NCBI GenBank assembly: GCA_013350335.1
Contig: CM023535.1
Span: forward strand, 31,280,991 to 31,344,990
DNA length: 64,000 nt
Reading direction: 5' to 3'
Source of the DNA: Chimonanthus salicifolius
Taxonomy: Eukaryota; Streptophyta; Magnoliopsida; Laurales; Calycanthaceae
How positions within the stretch are numbered: position 1 is the first letter of the stretch; each line of letters starts with the position of its first letter. This document shows positions 10,317-23,121 of the stretch, in pieces. The position numbers and the translations under genes were made by a program. The notes under the pieces were generated by a model, which worked only from the letters and a program-made list of their open reading frames with translations, was not told where the DNA came from and ran no database searches.

Positions 10317-12240
10317 ATTCTTAAATCAAAAGCATATAAGAATTTATAAATTCCAACATAATCTTAATCCGATTATCCCATCAAAACAGTCCATGGAGTT
10401 CGGCCATACACATGGCCGAACCCTATGGTTCTCTTAACTCAATCATTCCATCATTTATGTATATAATTTAGGCTCAACACTTTAGCCATAACAACCATAA
10501 GGTTCAGCCATCCTATGGCCGACCCAAAATATTAAACTTATCTCTATTCAAAAACCCTTTAAACCTTTCATTACATGGTATGGTTTTTATCCCTCAAAAA
10601 CCATAACCATTACTAAATCCTTTCATGGGGTTCGGCCATCCAAAGTGGCCGAACCCTATGATCCATGTCTTGCCATTTTTAAACAGCATAATCCTTGATC
10701 TAAACCCTCGATAGATTGGGCCATACAATGGCCGGATCATATTCCCTTAACCAATTTATTTAACAAGGGTTTATAGTGCACTTACCAATACCGCGACTCC
10801 TTCGGTTCTTTGACTACTTCTTGATCTTTGCTCCGGCTTGCTCTTCCATTCCTTTCTTAGTCCTTCCTTCCTTCTCCTTTAGCCGAGACTGATCTTGTTT
10901 GAAGGCTCCTTGAAATGGTTTAGCCAAAGTATTGATTTGAGAGAGAGATAGAAATTTGGCTTTGGATGAGAGTGATAAAACCTTGATGCCAAACTCCTTT
11001 GCTCTGTGTATTTTGTCTTCGTGGAGGGATCAGCCAAGGACTGATTGGCATGAGAGACAATCAACTAATTCTCTTGATCTTGAGGGATGGAGAACGGCCA
11101 AGGGAGAGAGAGAGAGAGAGTGAGTGAATGGAGATAAAATTCTATCTTTGGTTAATCCACTTCAGCCTAAGGTTGGCACTACATGTAACTCCCCTCCCAT
11201 TCATTTCCATTACTTATTTCATTTGAGGTTTCATCCTTGAGATGAAACCCTCCAACGGTTTTTGGCTCTTGGCTGTCCTAGATGCAACCTTCTTCAAGTG
11301 TGAACCCACTTGTAACTCCCATTTGCTTCATGCCTCCCTTGGGGTTTCATCCTTGAGATGAAACTCCCAAGGTAACCAACGGTTTCCCAAAGGTCATCTT
11401 GTTGTATGCATTCCTCCCATCATCCTTCTCTCATTACCGTTGCATGTGAGAGTTTCATATGGAAATGAAACTCCCATAGGCTCCAACGGCTAGCCTTTGT
11501 TAGCCTAATGTAACCGTCATTCTATTCAAATCTTCATGTGGGGGTTTCATCTTAAAATGAAACTCCCATGTGCTAAACCGTCCCTCCATTGGTTGTCCCT
11601 TTGAAGACCCATGCATGGAATAAACCCTCATGCCATTCCAACGTGCATATGGAGTTGAATTTGAAATACACTTCTCACCTATGTAACTCCCATATAACGC
11701 CATTATCATTCATCACTTATCTAGGAGTTACATGCATGGGATGACCATGCAGCCAACGTTTTTCATTGTTTGAACATTTCATCCACACACTTTACTCCTT
11801 TGAGATAAATATCTCCACAATTTCCCATCCAACTCATGTGACTCAACTCACCCAATTAACTCATCATTTTAATGCAACTCAAACAATAAATTCAACTCCA
11901 TACTAAACCCAATTCCTTCATTTAATTTGAGTTAACTTAAACACTTGCTAACATTCCCATTCAATTCAACCTAACCCAATTAAACTTGGGCTCACCCAAT
12001 GGTCAAACCTGTCCACCACGACCCATTGGGTCCCAATAGGGTCCTTTGACCCAATTAACCACCTTGACCCAATTAGATGCATATTACCCATTTACTTTAA
12101 TTTGACCTTATAATATGTACATTGGGTCTTATTTGAACAATGGACCCCACAATTTACCCATCTAAGGCCGTATCCTTTTAATTCACCATTTCAATGGCAA
12201 TTTTCGTAAATATTGATATACTGAAAATCGGGGATGTTAC
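10317..12240 (-). mobile_element. Minus-strand LTR, left part displaced
   Basis: The right end reads CGGGGATGTTACA, so the LTR starts TGTAACATCCCCG on the minus strand, the second LTR family here (compare 37540, 57571 and 62279). It has TTGACC- and GGGTCC-rich U3 DNA, a GA run (11106-11123), a donor-like GTAAGT (GT at 10785/10784) and two hairpins. The left edge at 10317 abuts element B exactly, so B inserted into it and the rest lies left of the window. No gene is seen. Confidence 0.8.
10392..10658. repeat. TTCGGCCAT hairpins in the second LTR family
   Basis: Units lie at about 10392-10425 and 10626-10658, with a decayed one near 10500-10528 (GGTTCAGCCATCCTATGGCC). Arms are conserved while loops and flanks differ. 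Confidence 0.75.
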
Positions 12241-13140
12241 AGTTCGGCCATGATGTATGGCCGAACCCCATGGAAATACATTGTTAATATTTTTTAATGG
12301 ATTTGAAAGATGGAAATCATAGAAGTACGCTTATGGTTTTAAAAGGTTTTAAAAGGTTGGGATGAATGTATGAATGAGAACCATCAAACGATGTAATCTT
12401 AGTTGAATCATTTTTAAAGAGAAGATTATGAACCATAGGGTTCGGCCATGGGGTATGGCCCCATGGAAGATGGTTACTAATTTAGAAAGGTTCTAATGAT
12501 GGACTTTTAGATCAAAAAGGAAGGAACCTTGATTTATGGATTCAAGGATGGTAATTGATATAATTGGAAAGTTAGACATCATAGGGTTCGGCCATGGTGT
12601 TTGCCGAATCCCATGAATCAATTCTATGGGTTAATTATGGATTTATTATTGTAAATAAATTAAGAAGGAGGATGGAACAATAATATCATGGGTTCGGCCA
12701 TGATGTATGGCCGAACCCCATGAACCAACTTAATGGATCGTTTATGGAGGGTTTTATTTATGGTTCTATGGTTGTGGATCATTGGTGGATCCATGTATGT
12801 AATGTCTAAATTTATGGACCTATGTTTACGGACCTATGTGGTGAACCTAAACCTAAGGTGATGAAGGAAATGGCAAAAAGGTAAATAGGTGAAAATGATG
12901 GACATAGGGTTCGGCCATGGTGTATGGCCGAACCCCATGAACTATTTGATGGACCATGTGTTGGAATATTTGAAGGGACACTTAGAGTGGTTATGCATGC
13001 TTAAGGAAATGAGGGATTTAATTATATATAGACCTATGTTCATGTTTATGTTATTGGTTATGGATAGGTATAATGGCAATATTGTAATTAAGTGAATTAA
13101 TGGACCATGGGTTTGGCCATGGTGTATGGCTGAACCCCAT
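12241..13140. repeat. Six TTCGGCCAT hairpins, one used as an insertion site
   Basis: Units lie at 12241-12268, about 12432-12466 (right arm damaged), about 12582-12614, 12687-12722, 12906-12939 and about 13103-13141. The first begins directly at the junction with the inserted LTR, so that insertion fell in the base of its left arm. Spacing is 100-220 bp and the DNA between units is unrelated. Confidence 0.8.
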
Positions 13141-14392
13141 GGGGAAGGTTTGGTGGACTTAGATTTTTATCAATGCTAAATAATTATGGTATAATTGATT
13201 AGATGTATGAATTAAGGGTAGTATGATCTTGGTTTTAAATTAATGATCAAAGGACTATAAGAAAGGCACCAAAATAAGGCCATACCCCACAAGTTTGTGT
13301 GTAGGGACTTGGACATAATTGTAAATCAAATGGGAAATGATTTTAATTATTTGATATATTATAAGGTAACGGGACCTCACAAGGTGTGTATGATCATGAG
13401 CGGTTACCAGACGGAAGCGTAAGGACACGTTAGTGGTCTTTGGTAGGATTCCACTTCTTTGAAACCATGGGTTTAATGTACAATGTTTTTATCTTATTTT
13501 GATGAATTATGTTGTAAAATATATTGTTTCAAAATGTGAGTTTTAATGCTATGTTTATATGATAAAATAGCATGTGATTCATTAGCATCTCATGCATGGC
13601 ATGAGGTGAAGGATATGTAACCGAAGGGGCCACACTCCGTCGGGGCGTCCGAAAAACCTATGTGGGATACCTTGATGTGCTTTTCCATCAAGAAGAAACA
13701 GGAGGGGCCACACTCCGTCGGGGCGTCCGAAAGATCTATGTTGGGGTACTTATATGGACTTGTGATGGGTGGGACTCATTGCATTTGACATCATGACATG
13801 GCATGGTTTATATGGTTTTTGACATTATGATCTTATTATGCATGTTTTGTACTAACCATGTGTTAGCCCTAATTGGAATACCTACTGAGCGCGTTGTTCC
13901 AACGCCCTACTTCTACCCTAGTGGATGATACAGGAAACGAAGAGAACGATGTATGCGAAAAAGGCCAAGCATAGGAGATTGGATGCTTTTATTTTATATT
14001 TTGATTGAGTTACTTATGGACTTGTAATTTGAGTAACTAGACTTCAGGCATGTAATAATTTAAATAATTTGCTATGGTTGGATGTTTATTTGGATAATTA
14101 TGTTATGTTAATTATGATTAAAAACTTGACGTACTTTGCTATCTGAAACGGAATAGAACTAGGTTCTATTATAATTCCATAGTTATGATTTTTAATCCGC
14201 ATGTTTATATTGTTATGTGTAAACCGTTTTCATGGACTTAATCCATGCACACATAGGGTTGGCCAGTTAAGGGTCGGACTTTAGAAGTTCGGACTTAGCT
14301 CGCGTCGTGACGTCCTGCTCTTTATCACTCTTTTTTAAAAAAAAAAGACTCTGATTTACGGAAAGCATAGTGAAAAAGGGCGGGGCATTACA
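12241..14392 (+). mobile_element. 3' part of a plus-strand LTR
   Basis: The right end GGGCGGGGCATTACA at 14392 is a normal LTR end and the flank begins TTGGT. The left end abuts the start of a minus-strand LTR (12240), so it was the target of that insertion. It carries five or six hairpins (12241-13140), a CpG-rich block (13370-13455), two diverged tandem units (13617-13740), the GCGCGTTGTTCCAACGCCC hairpin (13890-13908) and the conserved 3' end. Confidence 0.8.
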
Positions 14393-14594
14393 TTGGTTGT
14401 CCTTTGAAATCCTTTCCACTCTTCCTGCATACGTTTTTTCTCCTCTTCCTTTCTGAAACCAGCGAACGATCGTGCCCTAGCCTCCCAAGTTCGATTTTAC
14501 AGGAGATTATTCATAAATTTGGTCCGAAGAAAGGTTCCCTTCTTCCTCATTGATCTCTCCTCTCACGGATTTGTGACGAATTTCTACTAGGGTA
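14393..14594 (+). other. Unique target sequence, left part
   Basis: This is non-LTR sequence of unknown origin, less AT-rich than its surroundings. It is flanked by LTR ends on both sides and continues at 30384 after removal of the solo LTR, whose TSD is GGGTA on both sides (14590-14594 and 30384-30388). It could be the leader of the reading frame at 30431 or retroelement leader DNA; no domain is visible. Confidence 0.6.
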
Positions 14595-15244
14595 TGTAAC
14601 GCCGATCCCTTTTCACATTAAAAGCAAAGTCTATTTTTTATTTTTTTTTAAATCAAAGTGACAAAGGGAGCGGAACGTCACGACGCGAGTTAAGTCCGAA
14701 CTTCTAAAGCCTGGCCCTTAACTGGCCAACCCTACGTGTGCGTGGAACGAAGTCCACGGAGAATGGTTCGCACGTAGAAGTAAGCTCGAGGAATATTAAA
14801 TTAAATGCGGAATGATAATAGAGACTAACCTACAAATTTTAGATAACAGGGAAGAACATTCATTTAATTACTAAGATACCTCAAAATTACAACGTCCAAA
14901 ATAAAATCCAAAACATAGCAAGTAAACTAAAATATTACATTTCCGACAAGCTAGGCTACTCAAATACATTTCCAAAACAAATTTAAATAAATTAAGTAGC
15001 CGCCTCCCCAAGCTCCTAAGCTTGGCTTCCGTCGCGCCCTTCCGCTGCGCCATCTCCTGCGTCATCAGCTAGGGTAGAAGTAGGGCGTTAGACAACTAGC
15101 CCAGTAGGACTCCGAGTAGGGCTAACACATGGATTAGTGATAACAAACACATAGATAGTAATAAAACGAAACCATAAAATGAATGCAATGCCATGGGTGT
15201 CTTATGTCATGTGTCCCACCCATCATCCATACCATCATGATATC

Positions 15245-15565
15245 CCCATGTTTCCTTATCGGTCGTCCCGACGGAGCATGGACTCTAGTTATAGCTCAAC
15301 ATATCAAGATATCCCCATGTCTGTTTTTTGGTCGCCCCGACGGAGCATGGACTCCAGTTATATTTCAACATATCAAAATATCCCCATGTCTGCTTTTCGG
15401 TCGCCCCGACGGAGCATGGACTCCGGTTATATCTCAACATATCAAAATATCCCCATGTCTGCTTTTCGGTCGCCTCGACGGAGCATGAACTCCGGTTATA
15501 GCATATCAAACTATCCCCATGTCTGTTTCTCGGTCGCCCCGACGGAGCATGGACTCCGGTTTCTT
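15245..15565. repeat. Tandem repeat, five units of about 69 bp
   Basis: GCATGGACTCC recurs at 69-bp spacing (for example ATGG at 15278, 15347 and 15416), each unit carrying CGGTCGCCCCGACGG and CCCCATGTCTG. This is the largest array of this repeat in the window. Frames of 101 and 139 codons crossing it are not genes. Confidence 0.9.
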
Positions 15566-16550
15566 TATTTTCCCGCCCATGCCATGCATGAGATGTAGGT
15601 GCATTATGCTATGTAATATATATAATTTGTAGCCTTCATATATAATTCATAGCCTAATCATATAAATCATAGCCTGGCAATATGCCATATAATATATATA
15701 AATCATAATCTTAAAACCCATTATAAAACAAACCATATAATTTCCAAAATAAATTAAAGAAACCATCACATAATCCATGGCTTACAAAAAGGTAGGAATC
15801 CTACCGAATACCGATAGCATCCTTTTTTGTTTTCATCCGATAATTCGGTCACCGATACGCGCACTGTAACGCCTGCCCCTTTTCACCGAAATCAGAGTCT
15901 ATTTTTTTTTTTTTAAATGAAGAGTAACAAAGGGCGCGGACGTCACGACGCAAGTTAAGTACGAGCTTCTAAAGCCCGGCCCTTAACTGGCCAACCCTAC
16001 GCGTGCGTGGAACGAAGTCCACAGGGAATGGTTCACACATAGAAGTAAGCTTGCATAAATTACACATTAAAGCGGGGGTTATAATAGAATCTATCCTACC
16101 AGTTTTAGATAGCAGGGAAGATACATCATGTAAATTACAAAAAATATCTCGTAATCATAATGTATAAAATAAAATCCAAACCATAGCAAAAAATCTAAAA
16201 TTATCACATGCCGACAAGTTAAGCTACTTAAATTACATTTCCAAAATAAAACTTAAATAAACTAAGTAGCCGCTTTCCCAAGCTCCTAAGCATGGCTCCT
16301 GTCGCGTCCACCGTTTCCGTCGTCTCCTGCATCATCAGCTAGGGTAGAAATAGGGCGTTAGACAACGCGCCCAGTAGGACTCCGAGTAGGACTAGCACAT
16401 GGATTAGTGATAACAAGCATACAGATAACAATATAATAAAAATCCATAAAATGAATGCCATGCCATGGGTGCCTACGTCATGTGTTCCACCCGCCATCCA
16501 TACCATCATACAATGTCATATTCCCCTTGACGGCAAGGCTTCGTCAAGGT

Positions 16551-16735
16551 GTCCCCATGTTTGTTTCTCGATCGCCCCGACGGAGCATGGACTCCGGCTA
16601 TAGCATGTCAAGCTATCCCCATGTTTGCTTCTCGGTCTCCCCGACTGAGCATGGACTCCGGTTATAGCACCTCAGGCTATCCCCATGTTTGCTTCGCGGT
16701 CGCCCCGACGGAGCATGGACTCCGGTTTCTTTATT
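16551..16735. repeat. Tandem repeat, three 64-bp units
   Basis: ATGG of GCATGGACTCC lies at 16587, 16651 and 16715. The 64-bp period is not a multiple of three, which argues against any coding role for this repeat. Upstream, about 16526-16550, is the small hairpin CTTGACGG...CGTCAAG. Confidence 0.88.
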
Positions 16736-17393
16736 TTCCACCCATGCCATGCATGAGATGTAAGTGCATTATGCTATGTAATATATATAATTCATATCCT
16801 TAATTCATAATTTATAGCATTAAAATATAATCCATAGCATTAAAACCCATCTTAAAATAAATCATATAATTACCGAAATAAATCATGGAAACCATCACAT
16901 ACACATAATCTACGGCTTACAAAAAGGTAGGAATCCTACCGAATACCGACTAACGTTCTTTTACGTTTCCCGTTCACGAATCTGGTCGCCGATCGCGTAC
17001 CGATTGCAATGTCCAATACCTTATTACATATGAATAATTAGTCGACGTTTTAACCATTTCTAAGCCCATACATCATATCTTAGTGGGTCCCATTTAGTCC
17101 ATCAACCGTTTTTTAATCACATAAGATCCTCTCATGGGGTTCTTCAATTTGGCCAATATTTACCATTTTTTTGCCACTACTCCTTTACATAATTAATTAC
17201 TCATTTATCCATGCACACTTAAGTCCATGTATGTTTTGGTCCATAATTGATCCATAAGTATGGGTCCATTGATGTCTCATTAACCGTAACACAACAACAT
17301 TAGAAATTAGCCATTTAATTAACCCAACCTCCATTCATTTAATCTCTTACATAGACCTTAACCTTGACCCATAAAATGGCTCTCAATGAGTCA

Positions 17394-17944
17394 TGGGTTC
17401 GGCCATACACCATGGCCGAACCCATGATGCCTTTTTCTTATCTTTCCTTGGGGCCAATTTACATTACTTAGATCCAAAATGAACCCTCCCATGAGGGAGT
17501 TTACATCATGCATTAAAACTATCATTCTTCACCATATTTGAGTCCATTTACTTAGCCCTATTCCATTCATCTAATTACATACATAATTCAAATTTCAGCC
17601 CATAACATGACCTACAAGTGGGTCAATATTAACCATACTTAAGGTCCATTAATTCCATTTAATTATCATCAACCTTCTCCTTTAATTTCCATATTTTCAT
17701 ACCCATTAAGTAAATCATACATCTCCATAGGGTTTTTAAAAAAGCATACTTTTCATAAAACCTCTCCATAGTTTTTCCTCATTTAAAACCCCTTTTTTAA
17801 AAATCACCACATTCATTCATTTTGGACTTTTTTAAACCTCCAAAACATTAACACATTAATCCATCTTTTCTATTCTTTAAACCCATTTAACAACCACCAT
17901 TACATCACCATAGGGTTCGGCCATACACCATGGCCGAACCCATG
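17394..17944. repeat. Two TTCGGCCAT hairpins in LTR of element A
   Basis: Units lie at 17394-17427 and 17912-17944, both with loop ACACC. The homologous units in the other LTR are at 26114-26148 (one arm base changed, TTCAGCC) and 26634-26665. Confidence 0.88.
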
Positions 17945-18571
17945 GTTCAAGGTTCATTATTCCTTTATGCCTCTTGAGGCCATAGAACCATTTACATTTC
18001 CCACAAATTTCATCATTTAAAAATTACTACATTTAATCATTAAAAAAAAGTCCTAACAATTATAAATCATCCTTCCATGATTTTCTCATTTAAAATCCCT
18101 TTACAAAATCACTAACATTTAATCATTCAAACTCTTTAAAACCATTAATCATATTCCATGGTTTCCATTCTTCAAAAATCATACCTCCATGCTTAATTAA
18201 ATCTAAATACATAGTGTCCTTAATGTCCATTTATTTTTCTTAATTTATCTCTCCCATCTTATCCATTGTTCATCCATCCATGATCTTAACCCTTAAAGTT
18301 CATAAAAAAATATCTAATCACCTTCCAACATCACATAAATCCATACTCAAGTAAATTCTTAATCCATTTATTTTTTTCCTTTTTTCTTAACCCTAATAAA
18401 AAAATGTAGAATTCTTGTTTAAGAATTACTTACAATCCGACTACTGCTCCGACTTTTCTTTCTCCTCTTGATCTCCTTAGCCTTCTCTTCTCTTCTTCTC
18501 CTTGATCTTTGGGTTAAGATGCTTGATCAAGATGGACTCTCCAAGGTTTGGGTTTGGCTAATGTAAGGTTA

Positions 18572-18576
<5 letters not shown>

Positions 18577-18630
<54 letters not shown>
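18577..18630. repeat. GA microsatellite
   Basis: A GA dinucleotide run of about 54 bp has one AA interruption. The homologous run in the other LTR of element A is only about 24 bp (27296-27319). Shorter GA/TC runs sit at the same LTR position in other copies (11106-11123, 38982-38998, 46816-46832, 63358-63380). Confidence 0.9.
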
Positions 18631-19095
18631 ATGGGGAAAAACACCTAGCCTCCTTGGTCTTGGGTGGTGGCTTTTGCTTGTACTTCTCTTCTCTAAGTCT
18701 TCTTCTCCTTTCCTCCTTAGTTTTTCTTCTTCTTTCTCTTGTTGGATGTAGGGGACGGTTTTGAGAGTGCCAGGGAGGGAGAACGTGTGAAATGGGAGTG
18801 GGATTGGAAGATGAGATGAAAACTATCTCATCTTTGGTTTCTACCCTCAATCATTAGGTCCTCCACCTACCATACATGGATTTATGTGTTTAATGGTGGT
18901 GGTTGGGATAAAACCACCACTTAAGCCAATGGTTTTGTTTTGCGTTTCTTAAGAGTGGTTTGTGTTTGTTTGGGTGGTTTTGACCATTTGACCATGATTA
19001 GATTAGCTTAATTAATTTAATTAATTTGGTCATTAGGTTAAATTAATTAATTCCCACCTATTTTAATTCCATGAAATTCCCTCCATGAAATCCAC

Positions 19096-19172
19096 CCATG
19101 GTTGACCAAGTCAACCATGGTGGCCGGCCCCACCAATTCTTGGTCCACACGCCACCTCACTTGGTGAGGTGG
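19096..19172. promoter_or_regulatory. U3 double-palindrome module, element A 3' LTR
   Basis: The first palindrome has arms CCATGGTTGAC and GTCAACCATGG (19096-19120) and the second CCACCTCAC and GTGAGGTGG (19152-19172). It lies about 450 bp from the LTR start. The copy in the other LTR is 27784-27860. Confidence 0.6.
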
Positions 19173-19574
19173 AGGTGGGTCCCAATTGGCCATGTCACCC
19201 TGATCTAATTAAAATTAACTTAGGTGATTTTTCACATTAATTTATTCAATCCCTTCCAACTAATTGGATCTCCATTGGGCCCATGGCCCAATTACATTCC
19301 CTCCTATCCATTTACCTTAGAGCTTAAATCCTCTTGGCCCATTGGGTCCCAAATGGGTATTGGGCCCAATTTGACCATCCTTGGTCCCATTGACCATTAT
19401 TGACCCTCTAAATGACTTTAAATCCAATCCATGGTCCATTGGGCCATACTTGGGCCTTTGTCCATATTTTGATCCATTCACCATTTATTCCATCAAATTT
19501 CCAATTTCTACCATTAAAATAAATAAATAACCACATATATATTGGTTTACAAATTCCGGGCCATTACAATACAA

Positions 19575-19583
19575 TCCTCTTTT
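19575..19583 (-). other. Polypurine tract of element A
   Basis: The minus strand reads AAAAGAGGA, six bases from the LTR start. The same tract and spacing occur in element C (45869-45877). This is the plus-strand primer site. Confidence 0.75.
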
Positions 19584-19630
19584 GAAATTTTTGTCCCGAA
19601 AATTCGAGCGAAGTAGAGGTTCAAAACATC

Positions 19631-22600
19631 TCATGAAAAGAGCTCCGGATGAGCGGCTCTCATCTCCGACTCAAGTTCCCAGGTGGTTTCTTCATTGCCA
19701 TGTCATTCCCATACCACCTTGACGAACTGAATGGCGCAGTTCTGCAGCACCCTTTGTTCGCTCCCGATCACTCTGACTGGCTTCTCCACATATGTCACAT
19801 CGCTTTGTACATCAATGTCTTGAACATTCAACACATGAGAAGGATCGGGGTTGTACTTCCTTAACGTGGACACATGGAATACATCATGTAAAGATGATAA
19901 CTATGGAGGAAGCGCCAACTGATAAGCTACCCCCCCCCCCCCCACCCTTTTCAGGATCGGAAACGGCCCCACAAATCTAGGCGATAGTTTCCCCTTCTTC
20001 CCGAACCTCATGTGCCCCTTCCATGGTGAGACTTTCAAAAACACCAAGTCTCCCACTTCAAACTCGAGAAACCTTTTCCTCTTGTCGGCGTAACTCTTCT
20101 GATGGCTCTGCGTGGTGAGTAGGTGTTGCCGCATTAACTTGATCTGCGCTGTAGTCTCCGCAACCAACTTCGGTCCAATCAGCGCAGGCTCACCGGCCTC
20201 TGTCCAACACGCTGGCGATCTACACGGCCTACCATATAAGGCCTCAAATGGAGCCATCTGGAGGCTTGCCTGGTAACTGTTATTGTAAGAAAACTCCACC
20301 AGTGGCAAATGATCCTCCCATTCGCCCTTGAAGTCTAGCATGCATGCTCTCAGCATATCCTCCAATCTCTAACTGTCCATCAGTCTGTGGATGAAATGTT
20401 GTACTAGTCAATATGTCGGTCCCCATAGCCGACTACATGCCCTGCCATACTCTGCCGGTGAATCGGCCATCCCTGTCGGACTCAATAGTCTGGAGAATAC
20501 CATGTAGACTGATGATATCCCGGATGTACCGTCTACCCAAAGTTTCCGATGAATCCGTCATCTTGATGGGAAGGAAATGCGCAGACTTAGTCAACCGGTC
20601 TACCACGACCCATATCGCATCGTTGCCCTTTGATGACCTTGGCAACCCTGTTGCGAAGTCCATAGATATGTACTCCCACTTCCACTCTGGCACTGTCAAA
20701 GGTACGAGTAACCCGGTGGCTTCTGATGTTCTGCCTTAACTTGCTGACAAGTTAGACAACGAGCAACAACTCTGCCACATCTTTCTTGAGTCCCCGCCAC
20801 CAATAGTGCCTCTTAAGGTCATGATACATCTTGGGGCTGCCCGGATGGATAGAGAGCTTGGTTTGGTGTGCTTCAATCAACAACTCTCTTCGGCAGCGCT
20901 TAGGTACATATGTCCTGCCTCGGAACACAAGACCCTGTCCTGGTCGTAGTTCCCACTCCGGTACAACCTCACCGGTAGACATCTTAGCCCATATCTCCTC
21001 CACCTCTGGATCTGTCCGTTGTTCCCGTTCAATCTCGGAGACCATGTTGGATCGTATGATCAGGTTATATATGGTCCCGTGATTATTGAGGTAGAGTTTA
21101 AACTCTCTAATGGTATTCAATACCTCCCATTCCGTCCTGATCAAGTTGGCTACCGTCGCATGTGACATGCGGCTGAGGGCATCCGCCACTTTGTTCACCT
21201 TGCCAGGATGATACCGAAGTGCGAACTCATAATCCGCCAAGTATTCCATCCATCTGCGCTGTCTCATGTTGAGTTCCTTCTAATCAAATAAGTACTTCAG
21301 GCTCTTGCGATTGGAGAACACCTCAAACTTCTCACCATAAAGGCAGTGTTTCCAGCTTTTGAGAGCGAAGACCACTGCTACTAGCTCCAGATCATGTGTG
21401 GGGTAATGGCGTTCATGAATTTTCAACTGTCTTGATCTGTATGCCACCGCACGATTACCTTGACTGAGTGTACACCCCAGTCCCTCACTTGAGGCATCAC
21501 AGTATACCTCATAATTTCTGCCTCTTTCCGGCAAGATCAAAATAGGAGCGGTTGTAAGCCTCTCCTTTAGCTCCTCAAATCTCCGGTTGCATAGATCTGA
21601 CCACTCAAATTTGACTCCTTTCTGAGTGAGTCGGGTAAGTGGAGCTGCAATTTTGGAGAAGTCCATGATGAATTTCCGGTAGTAACCGGCCAATCCCAGA
21701 AAACTGCGGATCTCCGTCACATTCGTCGGCGCTTTCCACTCCTTCACTGCCGCTACTTTAGCCGGGTCCACGGCTATACCTTCCTCCGATATAATGTGCC
21801 CCAAAAAGTTGACCTCAGATAGCCAGAATTCACACTTGCTGGCTTTGGCATACAACTGGTTTTTCCTCAAGGTGTCCAGGACTATCCGCAGGTGCTCGAC
21901 ATGTTCCTCCTGACTCTTGGAATAGATTAGAATATCATTAATGAATACAATCACAAACTGATCCAAGTAAGGATGGAATATCCTATTCATCAGGTCCATG
22001 AACACAGCCGGTGCATTTGTGAGTCCAAATGGCATGACTAGATACTCATATAGACCATACCGTGTCCTGAAAGCTGTCTTCTCTATATCCTCCTCCCTAA
22101 CCCGGATTTGATGGTACCCGGACATCAGATCAATCTTGGAGAAGTGAGAGGAACCCCTAAGTTGATCAAATAGATCATCAATCCTGGGTAAGGGATACTT
22201 GTTCCTGACAGTCAGTTAGTTCAATTTCCTGTAGTCCACACACATCCGCAGGGTACCGCCTTTCTTCTTCACAAATAATACTGGGGCTCCCCATGCAGAG
22301 GTGCTATTCCAAATAAAACCCAATCTGAGCAGTTCATCAATCTGTTTCTTCAACTCGGTCATCTCAACTGGTGCCATCCTATAATGTGGCAACGATACTG
22401 GAGCAGTGCCGGAAAATAATTTGATCTCAAAGTCTATCTCCCTTTTTGGTGGCAAACCAGGGAGCTCTGTTGGGAATACCTCGGCATAATCTGCTATTAC
22501 TGCCGGAAGTTTAGCCACTGGTGCCTTGTCTAATCGGAGGCTGTTCAAGATAAGGTGGTTCAATTCTTCATGCAGCATTCTAGGAATGCCTTGTCTGTTA

Positions 22601-23121
22601 GCGGGCACTATATACCGCTTTCCCTCGGGTGACCAAAATATCACCCTACGAAGATGGCAATCAATATGGGCCTGATATGTAGCCAACCAGTCCATACCAA
22701 ATATGACATCGTACTCAGCCATATCGATTACTAAATAGTTGAACTCGAATTTGAATCCAGCGAGTTCAGTGTTCAGTGCCGTGCATATGAGTCCCAAAGA
22801 TGTGTATCCGACGGGGGATACGATGGTAAGTGATGTGGACAGTTTTTGTACTAATGTGCCCGTAGTAGATATGAATGCAGCATATATAAATGAATGGGAA
22901 GCTCCAAAATCAAATAATGTAACAGTATAGGAACTACCAACTACGGCCATACCTTGAATCACCGAGTGATCCGCCGCTGCTGGAGGAGCTATTGTAAAAA
23001 GTTGTCCCGATCCTGTAGGGTTTGTCGCCCGCCCTTTTTGGTTGTAAGCTCTGCCTCCTCGCGACTGAGCTGGTCTAGCTGGAGGGCGGAAGGAACCCCT
23101 GAAGTTAGAGGGTTTGCTGAT
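19631..23121 (-). pseudogene. Pol polyprotein of element A (PR-RT-RNaseH-IN-chromodomain), inactivated
   Basis: Domains on the minus strand: aspartic protease (about 22900, [11 protein letters not shown] where D-S/T-G is expected), RT (22450-21700, with FINDILIYS at about 21930 where I-D-D is expected), RNase H (21560-21180, [14 protein letters not shown], then SNRKSL where SDHKSL is expected), integrase zinc region (CLTC near 20745), integrase core (MDFATGLP and SDRDGRF) and a chromodomain-like end (HPELFS, stop at 19631). Damage includes in-frame stops at 22216, at 21280 and in the chromodomain, a 1-bp shift near 20755, a deletion near 20368 removing the integrase glutamate region, and a long C run (19929-19943). 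Most point lesions are C-to-T or G-to-A. It would have supplied replication and integration. Confidence 0.92.

Larger units (their letters stand above)
15865..19568 (-). mobile_element. 3' LTR of element A, 3704 bp
   Basis: From the minus-strand start at 19568 it holds the U3 double palindrome (19096-19172), a GA microsatellite (18577-18630), the leader end and donor-like GTAAGT (GT at 18433/18432), hairpins (17394-17427 and 17912-17944), a CpG block (16925-17030), an RY motif (about 16745), tandem repeats and the conserved 3' end with GGGCGTTAGACAACGCGCCC. It is nearly identical to the right LTR; the 27-bp length difference is mostly microsatellite. Confidence 0.92.

Noticed and set aside
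19929..19943. Run of C (and G-runs at about 24157-24176 and 32789-32800) as quadruplex or regulatory motifs
   Set aside because: Single homopolymer runs in decayed coding, leader or LTR-end DNA, more likely slippage or sequencing uncertainty.
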